DNA of 64,000 nucleotides from positions 19,131 to 83,130 of the forward strand of contig CANJLD010000007.1 in NCBI GenBank assembly GCA_947475165.1, written 5' to 3'. The notes under the pieces were generated by a model, which was given only the letters and a program-made list of their open reading frames with translations, did not search any database and had not been told where the DNA came from. The position numbers and the translations under genes are program-made. This document shows positions 6,634 to 14,859 of the stretch, one piece after another. Position 1 is the stretch's first letter; every line of letters begins with the position of its first letter. Source of the stretch: Bacteroidota bacterium. GTDB taxonomy: Bacteria > Bacteroidota > Bacteroidia > Chitinophagales > LD1.

Positions 6634-8988
6634 GTGAAAACAAAACTCATCCGGTTTTTTAAAGTATTCTTAATTACAGCAGCAACGCTGTTGCTGCTTT
6701 TCTTTCTCCTCAACTTCTTTTTCCCGCTGCCTGATAAAATTGAATACTCCACCATTGTTCTCGACAACAAAGGCGAAGTAATACACGCCTTTTTAACCCG
6801 CGACCAGAAATGGCGGATGAAGACTGAACTGAAGGAAATCTCTCCCACCCTCAAGAAATCGCTACTGTATAAAGAAGACAAATACTTCTACCGCCACTTT
6901 GGCATAAACCCTTTTGCCATGTTGCGGGCTGCGGTCATGAATACCCTTCACCTCAAAAGGACTTCCGGTGCATCCACCATCACCATGCAGGTGGCACGGA
7001 TGCTTGAGCCAAAGAACCGGACCTACTTCAACAAACTCAAAGAAATCTTCCGCGCGTTTCAACTGGAGTGGAAGTATCCCAAGGATGAAATCCTCCAACT
7101 CTATTTCAACCTCGTTCCTTACGGCAGTAATATCGAAGGGGTGAAGAGTGCATCTATTCTTTACTTCAAAAAGAACCCCGACCATCTTTCTTTAGCAGAA
7201 GTAACTGCCCTTTCCATTATTCCCAACCGCCCATCTTCACTTCGCTTGGGTTTCCGCAACGATTTAATTATCCGTGAGCGCAACAAATGGCTGCACCGGT
7301 TCAGTGCCGATAAACTGTTTGACGAAAAAGAAATTGCCGATGCGCTCGATGAGCCGCTTGATGCCAAGAGGAGCGAAGCACCTAAATCTGCTCCGCATCT
7401 CGCTTTAAAATTAAGGCGCACCGTTCACAGCGATATCATCCGCACCAATCTGCAAATGCAGATGCAATTGAAGTTGGAGAAGATGGTGAAAGATTATGTC
7501 AGCGCGCTTTACACCCTAGGCATTCACAACAGCGCGGTGGTGGTGCTCGACAACAAAACGCATAACGTAATTGCCTACATAGGCTCGGCAGATTTCAATA
7601 ACGGCACCGATGGCGGACAGGTAAACGGTGCCGATGCCGTGCGCCAACCGGGCAGCGCGCTCAAGCCCCTTGCTTACGGCTTGAGCTTCGACAACGGAAT
7701 ACTTACGCCTAAAACCATGCTCACCGATGTACCGCTCAACATCAACGGCTACCAACCCGAGAACTACGATTCAAAGTTCAACGGTTATGTAACGGTGGAG
7801 TTTGCTTTAGAAAACTCCCTCAACATACCCGCAGTAAAATGCCTGAACGATTTAGGCACCGAAAAGATGATTGCCAAACTGGAAGCCTGCAACTTTAAAC
7901 AGATAAAACGCGATGAAAAGAAACTCGGCCTCTCACTAATCCTCGGAGGCTGCGGAGTAACCCTCGAAGAAATGACCGGTCTCTATTCCGCCTTCGCCAA
8001 CGATGGTCTTTATCACAAATCAAATTTCATTCAAGAAGGAAATCAGAAATCAGAAATCAGAAATCAGAATTTGGATTCAATCCGCAATCCGAATTCCGCA
8101 ATCCGCATTCTTTCTCCTTCTTCCAACTTCATGCTCACCGAAATCCTCTCTCGCCTCGCGCGGCCCGACCTGCCTACTAACTGGGAGCAAAGCTCGCACA
8201 CGCCACGCATTGCCTGGAAAACCGGCACCAGCTACGGCAAGCGCGATGCCTGGAGCATTGGCTACAACAAAAACTACACGGTAGGCGTTTGGGTCGGCAA
8301 CTTCTCCGGTGCAGGTGTGCCCGAGCTGAGCGGTGCTAACATTGCCACGCCTCTTCTCTTTAAAATATTCAACACTATCGACTACAACAGCACCAACGAA
8401 TGGTATAACATGCCTAAGGAATGCGGCATCCGCCTGGTGTGTTCCGAAACCGGTAAGCTGCCTAACGATTTTTGCACCAACACCGTAATGGATTATTTTA
8501 TTCCCCTCATCAGCAACAGCACCCGGTGCGATAATATGCGCGAAGTGGCGGTAAGTGCCAACGAAAAACTTTCTTACTGCAAAAACTGTCTACCCGAAAA
8601 TGGTTATAAGAAGAAACTATACAAAGTAGTGCTTCCCGAAATGCAATCGTATTACGATGAAAACCGGCTGGCATACCAAAAAATACCCATGCACAACCCC
8701 GCCTGCGACAAAGTGTTTACCGAAGGTGCACCGGTTATACGCTCGCCCAAAAACGGCAGCGAATATTTTATAAGCAAAACCGAACCCGAGCCTTTGCAGC
8801 TAAGCTGCGAGGTAACCAGCGATGTAAAAATAGTTTACTGGTATATCAACAACCGGTTCTACAAACAATGCGATGCGCACACCAAACTCTTTTTTACTCC
8901 GGCAGATGAAGCCATTAAAATATCCTGCACCGATGACAAGGGGCGCAACAGTGATATCTGGATTAAAGTGAAGAGAGTGAGTTTGTAA
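6634..8988 (+). CDS. pbpC: Penicillin-binding protein 1C
   Basis: A 784-residue bifunctional murein synthase. An N-terminal membrane anchor (about residues 9-30) is followed by the GT51 glycosyltransferase domain, with catalytic Glu81 in KEDKYFYRHFG and STITMQVARML. The transpeptidase domain has Ser341-x-x-Lys344 (PGSALKP) and the KTG triad at about 529. A C-terminal PBP1C-specific domain with Cys pairs (residues about 590-784) completes it. It polymerises and crosslinks peptidoglycan on the outer face of the inner membrane. The start is GTG: an in-frame stop lies 36 bases upstream and no ATG fits. Residues about 470-493 are an in-frame insertion of ten 7-bp repeats in the loop between the SAFANDG and SPSSNF segments. 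The base composition is GC-richer than the flanking minus-strand operons. A 21-bp tandem array follows the stop. Confidence 0.95.
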   Translation: MKTKLIRFFKVFLITAATLLLLFFLLNFFFPLPDKIEYSTIVLDNKGEVIHAFLTRDQKWRMKTELKEISPTLKKSLLYKEDKYFYRHFGINPFAMLRAAVMNTLHLKRTSGASTITMQVARMLEPKNRTYFNKLKEIFRAFQLEWKYPKDEILQLYFNLVPYGSNIEGVKSASILYFKKNPDHLSLAEVTALSIIPNRPSSLRLGFRNDLIIRERNKWLHRFSADKLFDEKEIADALDEPLDAKRSEAPKSAPHLALKLRRTVHSDIIRTNLQMQMQLKLEKMVKDYVSALYTLGIHNSAVVVLDNKTHNVIAYIGSADFNNGTDGGQVNGADAVRQPGSALKPLAYGLSFDNGILTPKTMLTDVPLNINGYQPENYDSKFNGYVTVEFALENSLNIPAVKCLNDLGTEKMIAKLEACNFKQIKRDEKKLGLSLILGGCGVTLEEMTGLYSAFANDGLYHKSNFIQEGNQKSEIRNQNLDSIRNPNSAIRILSPSSNFMLTEILSRLARPDLPTNWEQSSHTPRIAWKTGTSYGKRDAWSIGYNKNYTVGVWVGNFSGAGVPELSGANIATPLLFKIFNTIDYNSTNEWYNMPKECGIRLVCSETGKLPNDFCTNTVMDYFIPLISNSTRCDNMREVAVSANEKLSYCKNCLPENGYKKKLYKVVLPEMQSYYDENRLAYQKIPMHNPACDKVFTEGAPVIRSPKNGSEYFISKTEPEPLQLSCEVTSDVKIVYWYINNRFYKQCDAHTKLFFTPADEAIKISCTDDKGRNSDIWIKVKRVSL
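8040..8109 (+). repeat. Ten 7-bp tandem units inside pbpC
   Basis: Seventy bases with an unbroken 7-bp period: four exact copies of aaatcag, then six degenerate copies of the ccgcaat/ccgaatt type. It is read through in frame, giving a 7-residue peptide period (SEIRNQK-like). Three 7-bp units equal seven codons, so units can be gained or lost in threes without a frameshift. Confidence 0.9.
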
Positions 8989-9028
8989 AAGATGGATGGC
9001 GAGAGATGCAGACCGGAACAAGGTAGCT

Positions 9029-9340
9029 GCGGGTAAGACCCCAACGATTTATGAGTCGTCCCCAGGAAATTATGTCAAGTCCCCCGATGATTATGAGTTG
9101 TCCCCCGGAAATTATGTCAAGTCCCCCGAGGATTATGAGACGTCCCCAAAGGAATTTAAGCTGTCCCCCAATGAATTTGAGAAGCCCCCAAGGAAATTTG
9201 AGCTGACCCATGATGATTTTGAGCTGTCCCCAAAGGAATTTGAGAAGACCCCAAGGAAATTTAGTCGTCCCCAGGAAAATTTGACCGGTCCCCCGATGAA
9301 TTTGAGACGTCCCCAAGAAAATTTGACCGAACTACAGAGG
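9029..9340 (+). repeat. 21-bp tandem array A after pbpC
   Basis: About fifteen units of exactly 21 bp, with no spacers, begin about 40 bases after the pbpC stop. The unit reads roughly gag-ctg-tcccc-aaa-gga-attt; each carries a C4-C5 run followed by a GGAA/GATGA block and a TTTGA/TATGA block. The period never slips, so a frame stays open on both strands: the plus frame from 8996 gives SPKEFEL-like heptapeptides and the minus strand gives GQLKFPW-like ones. I regard it as a non-coding or very weakly supported coding repeat, since the flanks of that frame resemble no protein. With the following 180 bases, it fills the 532-bp gap between pbpC and the lipoprotein gene. Confidence 0.9.
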
Positions 9341-9406
9341 GTTTTAGGGATAGGACAGACTTGGCTGGTGGGTTACCAAAATAAATCGCTCTTTCTAATT
9401 AATAAA

Positions 9407-9530
9407 CCTACCTTGTTGTTGAAACCATCCTGTGAAATGTCCATGCTGCTCCATTGCCTGTGGCAAAGAGTACACCATCCTCATTCCATGCGACATTTTT
9501 GAACCACAAAATATCACACCATGAAAAACC
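9407..9530 (-). pseudogene. Possible remnant of a beta-propeller-type coding sequence
   Basis: Reading the minus strand from about 9530 down to the TAG at 9408 gives a short peptide containing WFKNVAWNEDGVLFATGNG, whose pattern (a NVAWN...G..FATGNG strand pair) resembles blades of secreted bacterial beta-propellers. There is no start, the fragment is about 40 residues, and its upstream end runs into the plus-strand lipoprotein start at 9521. It could be a decayed gene end left next to array A, or chance. Confidence 0.25.
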
Positions 9531-10624
9531 TCTTCCCCATCGCCCTGCTTAGCGCACTCCTTCTTTTCAGTAGCGCATGCAACAAACCCGATAATAACAA
9601 CCCCGGTGCCTGCACCAAAGAAGTAGTAATAGTAGGCGCCAGCATAGACGCCAACACCACCTGGGACAGCTGCCATATTTATTACTGCCAAACCACCTTC
9701 CCCGGCATCAGCGCCACGCTCACCATACAGGCGGGCACCATTGTAAAATTCGGTGCGCAAAAAGGCATGGTAGTAAATGCAGGTAGCGGAAAGTTGTTGG
9801 TAGAAGGCACGGCTGCCCATCCGGTCATCTTTACTTCCGATAAAGACGATAGCCACGGTGGCGACACCAATGGCGATGGCACCGCCACCTCTGCGCAAAA
9901 GGGCGACTGGCAGTTCATCACCTTCGGCACTTCATCGGGCAACACCATCAGCCATGCCGAGGTGCTGTATGCCGGTTACGCTTCTGCCACTTACGAGCAG
10001 GCCGTGAACATGGGCAACGGGGCAAACAACTCGGTAAAGAGCACCGTGTTTGCACACAATGCCGGTGGCCTCGATTCTAAATTTGCGGCACTCAACATGT
10101 CGGGCTGTCCGCAAAGCAGCGTGGCGTTATGGAATACGTTTTACGATAACGGCCACCCGCTAATTATTGGCACCTCCACCGATATTGACGACAGCAATAC
10201 TTTTCATAACCCCTCTAACCCATCCGAAACCAACGCGTGCAACGGCATATTTGTTGACTGCGTGCACAATCAGGACCAGGCCGACCTGATGACATGGAGC
10301 GAAACAGTAGTAGCCTTTGTGTTAGGAGGCTGGAGCGGCAATAGTTGGAGCTTTGATGCCGGAAAATACCTTACCCTCGGCAACGATGTAGTAATAAAGT
10401 TTGCGCGATACACTAATCCCGGTTTCTCCATTCTTTTACCCGATGGCGATGGACAACTGGCAAACCATGACGGCACCGGTGTGCAGTTTACCTCTTACGG
10501 TGACGATACCGAAAAAGGCGATACCAATGGCGATGGAGTTACCACTCCCGAACTATGGAGCGGCATCTCGTATCCGGGCATCAACTGGTATCAGTGGTCG
10601 AACATTTACTATCAGGAGCATTAA
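9521..10624 (+). CDS. Putative lipoprotein with right-handed beta-helix character
   Basis: A 367-residue exported protein. The N-terminus (MKNLFPIALLSALLLFSSAC) is a lipoprotein signal peptide, with Cys20 as the likely lipidated residue. The body is rich in short Gly/Asn-turned beta strands (LTIQAGTIVKFGAQKGMVV, LLVEGTAAHPVIFTSDKDD), typical of right-handed parallel beta-helix or Omp-like surface proteins. Two Asp-rich DTNGDG motifs (residues about 115 and 335), followed by TATSAQKGDW and VTTPELWSG, look like calcium-binding loops. It probably sits on the outer membrane and may bind glycans, but no catalytic residues are evident. It shares the GC-rich composition of pbpC upstream and the aldehyde dehydrogenase downstream (58-base gap). 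I do not recognise a more specific family. Confidence 0.75.
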   Translation: MKNLFPIALLSALLLFSSACNKPDNNNPGACTKEVVIVGASIDANTTWDSCHIYYCQTTFPGISATLTIQAGTIVKFGAQKGMVVNAGSGKLLVEGTAAHPVIFTSDKDDSHGGDTNGDGTATSAQKGDWQFITFGTSSGNTISHAEVLYAGYASATYEQAVNMGNGANNSVKSTVFAHNAGGLDSKFAALNMSGCPQSSVALWNTFYDNGHPLIIGTSTDIDDSNTFHNPSNPSETNACNGIFVDCVHNQDQADLMTWSETVVAFVLGGWSGNSWSFDAGKYLTLGNDVVIKFARYTNPGFSILLPDGDGQLANHDGTGVQFTSYGDDTEKGDTNGDGVTTPELWSGISYPGINWYQWSNIYYQEH

Positions 10625-10682
10625 CACCGGGCCAATAAAATTCACTGCTGATTAATTCACGATAATTCGTGTTATTCGCGCA

Positions 10683-12035
10683 ATGAAGTATGCCACGGTC
10701 AATCCGGTGAACAATCAACTGCTGAAAGAATTCCCTCTCGATAGTTTTCCTGACCTGAACCTTTCTAGCGAAGCGTTTAAAGTGTGGAGAAAGCTGACGG
10801 TAGAAGAGCGCGGAACGCAGTTGCGTAAAGTGGCGGTGCTGTTAGAGAAGAACAAGAAACACTACGCACAACTCATTACCCTAGAAATGGGAAAGCCCCT
10901 GCGCGAAGCAGAATACGAGCTGAGCAAAACCCTCACCGCCTTTGATTACTACATTGCCAACGCACCGGTGCTGTTGAAGAACGAAGAAGTAAAGAGCAAT
11001 GCCTCTAAAAGCTATGTCAGCTTCGAGCCGCTCGGTATTATCTTTTCAGTTATGCCGTGGAACTTTCCTTTCTGGCAGGTGTTTAGGTTTGCCGTGCCTA
11101 CTTTAATATCGGGCAACGTTACTATACTAAAGCACGCGCCTAATGTTCCGCAATGCGCGCTTGCCATTCAGGCTTTGTTTGATGAAGCAGGTGTGCCTGC
11201 CGATATTTTCAGAAATTATTTTTTGAGCAATGAAGATGCGGCAAAGGTAATTGCCGACCCGCGCGTGCACGGCATAAGCTTTACCGGTAGCGATGCCACC
11301 GGTAGCATACTCGCGGCACAGGCAGGCAAACACATTAAAAAGTGCGTGCTGGAGCTGGGAGGCAACGATGCATTTATTGTATTGGATGATGCTGATTTGG
11401 ATTTAGCCGTAGCCGGTGCCATTAAGTCGCGCAGTATCAACAGCGGTCAGTCGTGTAACGGGGCAAAGCGTTTTATAGTAACCGAAAAGGTGGCAGAGCC
11501 CTTCACCATAAAACTGATAGAAGCCGCAGCAGAACTGAAAGTAGGAGACCCGCTGGATGAAACCACGAATGTAGGACCGCTGGCCAGAAAAGATTTGATG
11601 GAGAAGGTAAAAAAGCAGATTGCCGATTCGATAGCACAGGGCGCGAACGCTTATTACGGCAGCGAAGTATTAAACACAGAAGGCAATTTCATTTCACCGG
11701 TGGTGCTTACCAACGTTACGGCAGGTGTTACCTCGTTTAATGAAGAAGTGTTTGCACCGGTGTGGAGCGTTATCACGGTAAAGAATGTGGATGAGGCGAT
11801 TGCTGCAGCCAATAACTCCGTTTACGGCCTCGGTGCTTCCATCTGGTCGGGCGATAAGACAAAAGCGGAAAGCCTGGCAGTGGAGTTAGAAGCCGGAAAT
11901 GTTTTCATCAACGATATAGTAAAAAGCGATGCGCGCCTGCCCTTTGGCGGTGTAAAGCGCAGCGGTTTCGGCCGCGAGCTCTCCGGATACGGACTAAAGG
12001 AGTTTGTAAACATCAAGACGGTCTACATCAATTAA
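10683..12035 (+). CDS. NAD(P)-dependent succinate-semialdehyde dehydrogenase-like aldehyde dehydrogenase
   Basis: A 450-residue cytosolic aldehyde dehydrogenase oxidising an aldehyde to a carboxylate with NAD(P)+. Catalytic residues are in place: Glu224 in LELGGNDAF and Cys258 in NSGQSCNGAKR. The cofactor-binding SFTGSDATGS loop (about 200) and the C-terminal PFGGVKRSGFGREL motif are also present. The N-terminus (ATVNPVNNQLLKEF) and the shorter length, without the longer N-terminal arm, fit the Sad/YneI branch annotated as succinate-semialdehyde dehydrogenase; substrate specificity cannot be proved from sequence. It is followed after 17 bases by a small membrane protein and then aroB and aroA in the same direction, so they could be co-transcribed. 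Codon use is GC-rich, as in pbpC. Confidence 0.9.
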   Translation: MKYATVNPVNNQLLKEFPLDSFPDLNLSSEAFKVWRKLTVEERGTQLRKVAVLLEKNKKHYAQLITLEMGKPLREAEYELSKTLTAFDYYIANAPVLLKNEEVKSNASKSYVSFEPLGIIFSVMPWNFPFWQVFRFAVPTLISGNVTILKHAPNVPQCALAIQALFDEAGVPADIFRNYFLSNEDAAKVIADPRVHGISFTGSDATGSILAAQAGKHIKKCVLELGGNDAFIVLDDADLDLAVAGAIKSRSINSGQSCNGAKRFIVTEKVAEPFTIKLIEAAAELKVGDPLDETTNVGPLARKDLMEKVKKQIADSIAQGANAYYGSEVLNTEGNFISPVVLTNVTAGVTSFNEEVFAPVWSVITVKNVDEAIAAANNSVYGLGASIWSGDKTKAESLAVELEAGNVFINDIVKSDARLPFGGVKRSGFGRELSGYGLKEFVNIKTVYIN

Positions 12036-12052
12036 AATCTTAATTTGGTTTC

Positions 12053-12550
12053 ATGGAATTCAAGGCCATCATATATATAGTTCTCGGAGTTATATATTTC
12101 ATTTATACCATTGTAAAGAAAGCGCAGGAGAGCAAACAACAAACTCCGGTGAACACAGATTCGTCACCGGCTCCTAAAACTGTTTCGCCTCCAACCACCA
12201 ATCCGCTAGATGATATTATGCGCGAAATAAAGCGGAAGCAAGCCGAAGCAGATGCACAGAAAAAAGCAATCACTCCGCAACCCAAACCGCTTAATGCACC
12301 CAAACAGAAAGTGCAGCCAAAAGAAATCCTCGTTCACCAAAAACAACAAGGCGTATTTGCAGAAGGCAACTACGAGCGCGGCTTAACCGATGAAGAAAGA
12401 ATTGAACGCGGCAAACTGAAAATAGAAAACGAAGGCATCTATAAAATTAAATCGGTGGAAGAAATGGATGTGGAAGAATCCGCTGCAGCGTTTCAATTGA
12501 ACATGCGCGATGCTGTTCTCGGTTCTGTAATTTTAGAGCGAAAGTTTTAA
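12053..12550 (+). CDS. Small single-pass membrane protein conserved in Bacteroidota
   Basis: This 165-residue protein has one N-terminal transmembrane helix (residues 4-22, IIYIVLGVIYFIYTIV), a Pro/Gln/Lys-rich linker (about 25-105) and a conserved-looking C-terminal end, FQLNMRDAVLGSVILERKF. The arrangement of a membrane anchor, a disordered linker and a terminal (L/M)RxAVxxSxILxRK(F/Y) box recurs in short Bacteroidota proteins that lack an assigned role, as I recall them. The C-terminal box is probably a docking peptide (inference). It lies 17 bases after the aldehyde dehydrogenase and 3 bases before aroB, so it is embedded in a likely operon with shikimate genes, though nothing in it suggests a metabolic function. 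Confidence 0.7.
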   Translation: MEFKAIIYIVLGVIYFIYTIVKKAQESKQQTPVNTDSSPAPKTVSPPTTNPLDDIMREIKRKQAEADAQKKAITPQPKPLNAPKQKVQPKEILVHQKQQGVFAEGNYERGLTDEERIERGKLKIENEGIYKIKSVEEMDVEESAAAFQLNMRDAVLGSVILERKF

Positions 12551-12553
12551 AAC

Positions 12554-13642
12554 ATGTCCGTAGTAAACAAAAACATCTTCACCGGTACCGGCTCGCTTAA
12601 AAGCCTTGCCAAATTTCTTTCTGCCAATTCTTTTTCGCAAACATTTGTGCTGGTCGATGAGAATACCGTTAAGCATTGCTATCCGTTAGTCAAAAAGCTT
12701 TTGCCCAAGCACAGCGTTATTCAAATTAAAAGCGGAGAAGAGAATAAAACACTCGCCACCTGCCAAACCATCTGGAATAAATTAACCGGTGCCAATGCCG
12801 ACCGACAAACCCTGCTCATCAACTTAGGCGGAGGCGTTATCAGTGACCTCGGTGGCTTTGCTGCCGGTTGCTACAAGCGCGGAATTAAGTTCATCAATAT
12901 TCCAACAACTCTACTCGCAATGGTAGATGCCAGCGTTGGAGCCAAGACCGGTGTTGATTTGAACGGCTTCAAAAACCAAATCGGCCTGTTCAACGAACCG
13001 GAAGCGGTTTTCGTTCATACAGGCTTCCTTAAAACACTTTCTGACGAAGAACTAAGCGCAGGCTTTGCCGAAGTAATTAAGCACTACCTGATTGCCGATA
13101 AAAAGGCCTTCAACGAAATCAGCAAATTGTTCTTTCCTAAAAAGGGTAAGCCATACAGTATTCGTATGATGGATTTAGATGCACTGGTCCAGAAGAACAT
13201 TGCCATTAAAGCAAAGATTGTTGCAAAAGATAAGTTTGAAACCGGTGAGCGCAAGGCACTTAACTTTGGTCACACCATAGGCCATGCCATGGAAACATAT
13301 TTTCTGAACAAAGGGAAAAAAATCCTTCATGGCGAGGCAGTCGCAATAGGTATTCTTTGCGAAAGCGGAATTTCGATCAATGCGGGTTTATTGCCGCGCG
13401 GAAGATTTCCATTTATTCTGCTACTGATTGGAGCTATTTTTCCTGACCTGCCCAATTTTCGTAAGCAAAGCATTCCGGCAATTCTAAAGCTGATAGAACA
13501 GGACAAGAAAAGTTCTGAAGGGAAAAACCAATTCACACTTTTGAAAGATGTAGGTAAGTATTCAACCGGCAATTTTGTTGAAGAAAATCTTATTGTTCAT
13601 TCATTGACTTACTATTCCGAAATGTTTTTTCGGCACAAATGA
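12554..13642 (+). CDS. aroB: 3-Dehydroquinate synthase
   Basis: A 362-residue enzyme of the shikimate pathway that converts DAHP to 3-dehydroquinate using NAD+ and a divalent metal. Diagnostic segments are INLGGGVISDLGGFAAG (NAD-binding), PTTLLAMVDASVGAKTGV, LSAGFAEVIKHYLI (active-site Lys) and the metal-binding FGHTIGHAME, with HGEAVAIG for the last ligand. The length is normal. Its ATG follows the stop of the small membrane protein by 3 bases, and its own stop overlaps the aroA start by 4 bases (ATGA), so aroB and aroA are translationally coupled. Nothing unusual was seen in the active site. Confidence 0.97.
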   Translation: MSVVNKNIFTGTGSLKSLAKFLSANSFSQTFVLVDENTVKHCYPLVKKLLPKHSVIQIKSGEENKTLATCQTIWNKLTGANADRQTLLINLGGGVISDLGGFAAGCYKRGIKFINIPTTLLAMVDASVGAKTGVDLNGFKNQIGLFNEPEAVFVHTGFLKTLSDEELSAGFAEVIKHYLIADKKAFNEISKLFFPKKGKPYSIRMMDLDALVQKNIAIKAKIVAKDKFETGERKALNFGHTIGHAMETYFLNKGKKILHGEAVAIGILCESGISINAGLLPRGRFPFILLLIGAIFPDLPNFRKQSIPAILKLIEQDKKSSEGKNQFTLLKDVGKYSTGNFVEENLIVHSLTYYSEMFFRHK

Positions 13643-14856
13643 GAATATCACATCCCACAAAAAAAATAAACACGCGAATCAGGATACCCGGGTCAAAGAG
13701 CGAAAGCAACCGGTTGCTCATACTGAACGCACTTTCGGGAAACAAACTTGAATTACAAAACCTCTCTACCGCACGCGATACGCAAAGCTTAATCAGGATT
13801 CTTTCGGAAGATGAAGCGGAGGCGAATGTTTTAGATGCAGGTACGGCTATGCGCTTTCTAACGGCATATTACTGCGCCACCAACCATCATAAAGTAGTAA
13901 CCGGTGACGCACGGATGAAAGAACGTCCGATAGAACCCCTCGTAAATGCGCTGAGCGAAATGGGTTTTGATGTTCGCTATATGAAGAAAGAAGGTTTTCC
14001 TCCACTCGAAATTCATACGGTGAACCTGAGCAGGGTGGAAGATGAAGTATGGATAGAGGGAAACATCAGCAGTCAGTTCATCACTGCCTTATTACTCATC
14101 GCTCCTTTTCTTGAGAAAGGGCTGAAAATAAAATTCACCACCGAACTTACTTCACGCTCCTACATCGAAATGACGCTGAAAATTCTTGAGCACCTTGGAG
14201 TTGCACATGAATGGGAAGGCAATAGTCTTTCAATTCGCAATTCGCAATTCGCAATTCGCAATTATTCTGTTGGCGGTGATTGGTCTTCTGCTTCTTACTG
14301 GTATTCCATAGCCTTCATTGCCGATGAAGCAGAAATATTTCTGGAAGGATTAAAGGATGACTGGACGCAGGGAGACAGAGAAATGGCGGACTGGATGAAA
14401 CGCTTTGGTGTAATTACAGAATTTAATAAGGAAGGTGCAATGCTGAAGAAGATAAATGTAGATTATCCGAGGTTGATGAAACTGAATTTTAAAAACAATC
14501 CTGATTTGGCGCAGACTTTTGCAGCTATGTTTGCTGCAAAAAATGTCTCCAGCGGATTTTCGGGTATTGACAGTTTAAAAATAAAAGAGACTGATAGAAT
14601 TGCTGCGCTGAAAACAGAATTGCAAAAGGTGAATGTTGATTTTGATTATGCGCCTTTGTATTTCTTTTATCAATTAAGAGGCGAATTTAAATTGCCTACT
14701 TCTCCAATTAAAACATACAACGACCATCGGATGGCTATGAGTTTTGCTCCGCTCGCTTTGCTGGGAGAAATTGAAATTGAAAATCCGGAAGTAGTAAAGA
14801 AATCTTATCCGGAATTTTGGAAAGATTTGGAGAAGGCAGGATTCGTGATTTCGTAG
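13639..14856 (+). CDS. aroA: 3-Phosphoshikimate 1-carboxyvinyltransferase (EPSP synthase)
   Basis: A 405-residue enzyme that transfers the enolpyruvyl group of PEP to shikimate-3-phosphate. Recognisable motifs are PGSKSESNRLLI, LDAGTAMRFLTAY, TGDARMKERPIEPLV, SSQFITALLL, GDWSSASYWY, IKETDRIAALKTEL and NDHRMAMSFAPLAL. The usual catalytic Lys, Arg and Asp positions are all present. Residues about 198-209 (SIRNSQFAIRN) are encoded by four and a half exact 7-bp repeats, a lineage-specific insertion just before the conserved GDWSSASY segment. It overlaps aroB by 4 bases. Its stop lies only 3 bases from the stop of the convergent mevalonate kinase gene, so the two transcripts must overlap or end inside each other. 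Confidence 0.96.
   Translation: MRISHPTKKINTRIRIPGSKSESNRLLILNALSGNKLELQNLSTARDTQSLIRILSEDEAEANVLDAGTAMRFLTAYYCATNHHKVVTGDARMKERPIEPLVNALSEMGFDVRYMKKEGFPPLEIHTVNLSRVEDEVWIEGNISSQFITALLLIAPFLEKGLKIKFTTELTSRSYIEMTLKILEHLGVAHEWEGNSLSIRNSQFAIRNYSVGGDWSSASYWYSIAFIADEAEIFLEGLKDDWTQGDREMADWMKRFGVITEFNKEGAMLKKINVDYPRLMKLNFKNNPDLAQTFAAMFAAKNVSSGFSGIDSLKIKETDRIAALKTELQKVNVDFDYAPLYFFYQLRGEFKLPTSPIKTYNDHRMAMSFAPLALLGEIEIENPEVVKKSYPEFWKDLEKAGFVIS
14231..14263 (+). repeat. 7-bp tandem repeat inside aroA
   Basis: Four exact copies of caattcg plus a partial fifth, read in frame as SIRNSQFAIRN. It has the same period and similar sequence (cgcaat core) to the six degenerate units of the pbpC insertion, and is translated in the equivalent frame, giving RN-x-x-x-AIR in both proteins. 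Confidence 0.92.
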
Positions 14857-14859
14857 AAG

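Noticed and set aside
9029..9340. CRISPR array
   Set aside because: Units are contiguous with no spacers, and no cas genes are in the window; the same holds for array B.
8996..9502. 168-codon plus-strand frame across array A as a protein gene
   Set aside because: It is open because the 21-bp period is a multiple of three; the minus strand is equally open, and the parts outside the repeat resemble no protein and lack a signal peptide.
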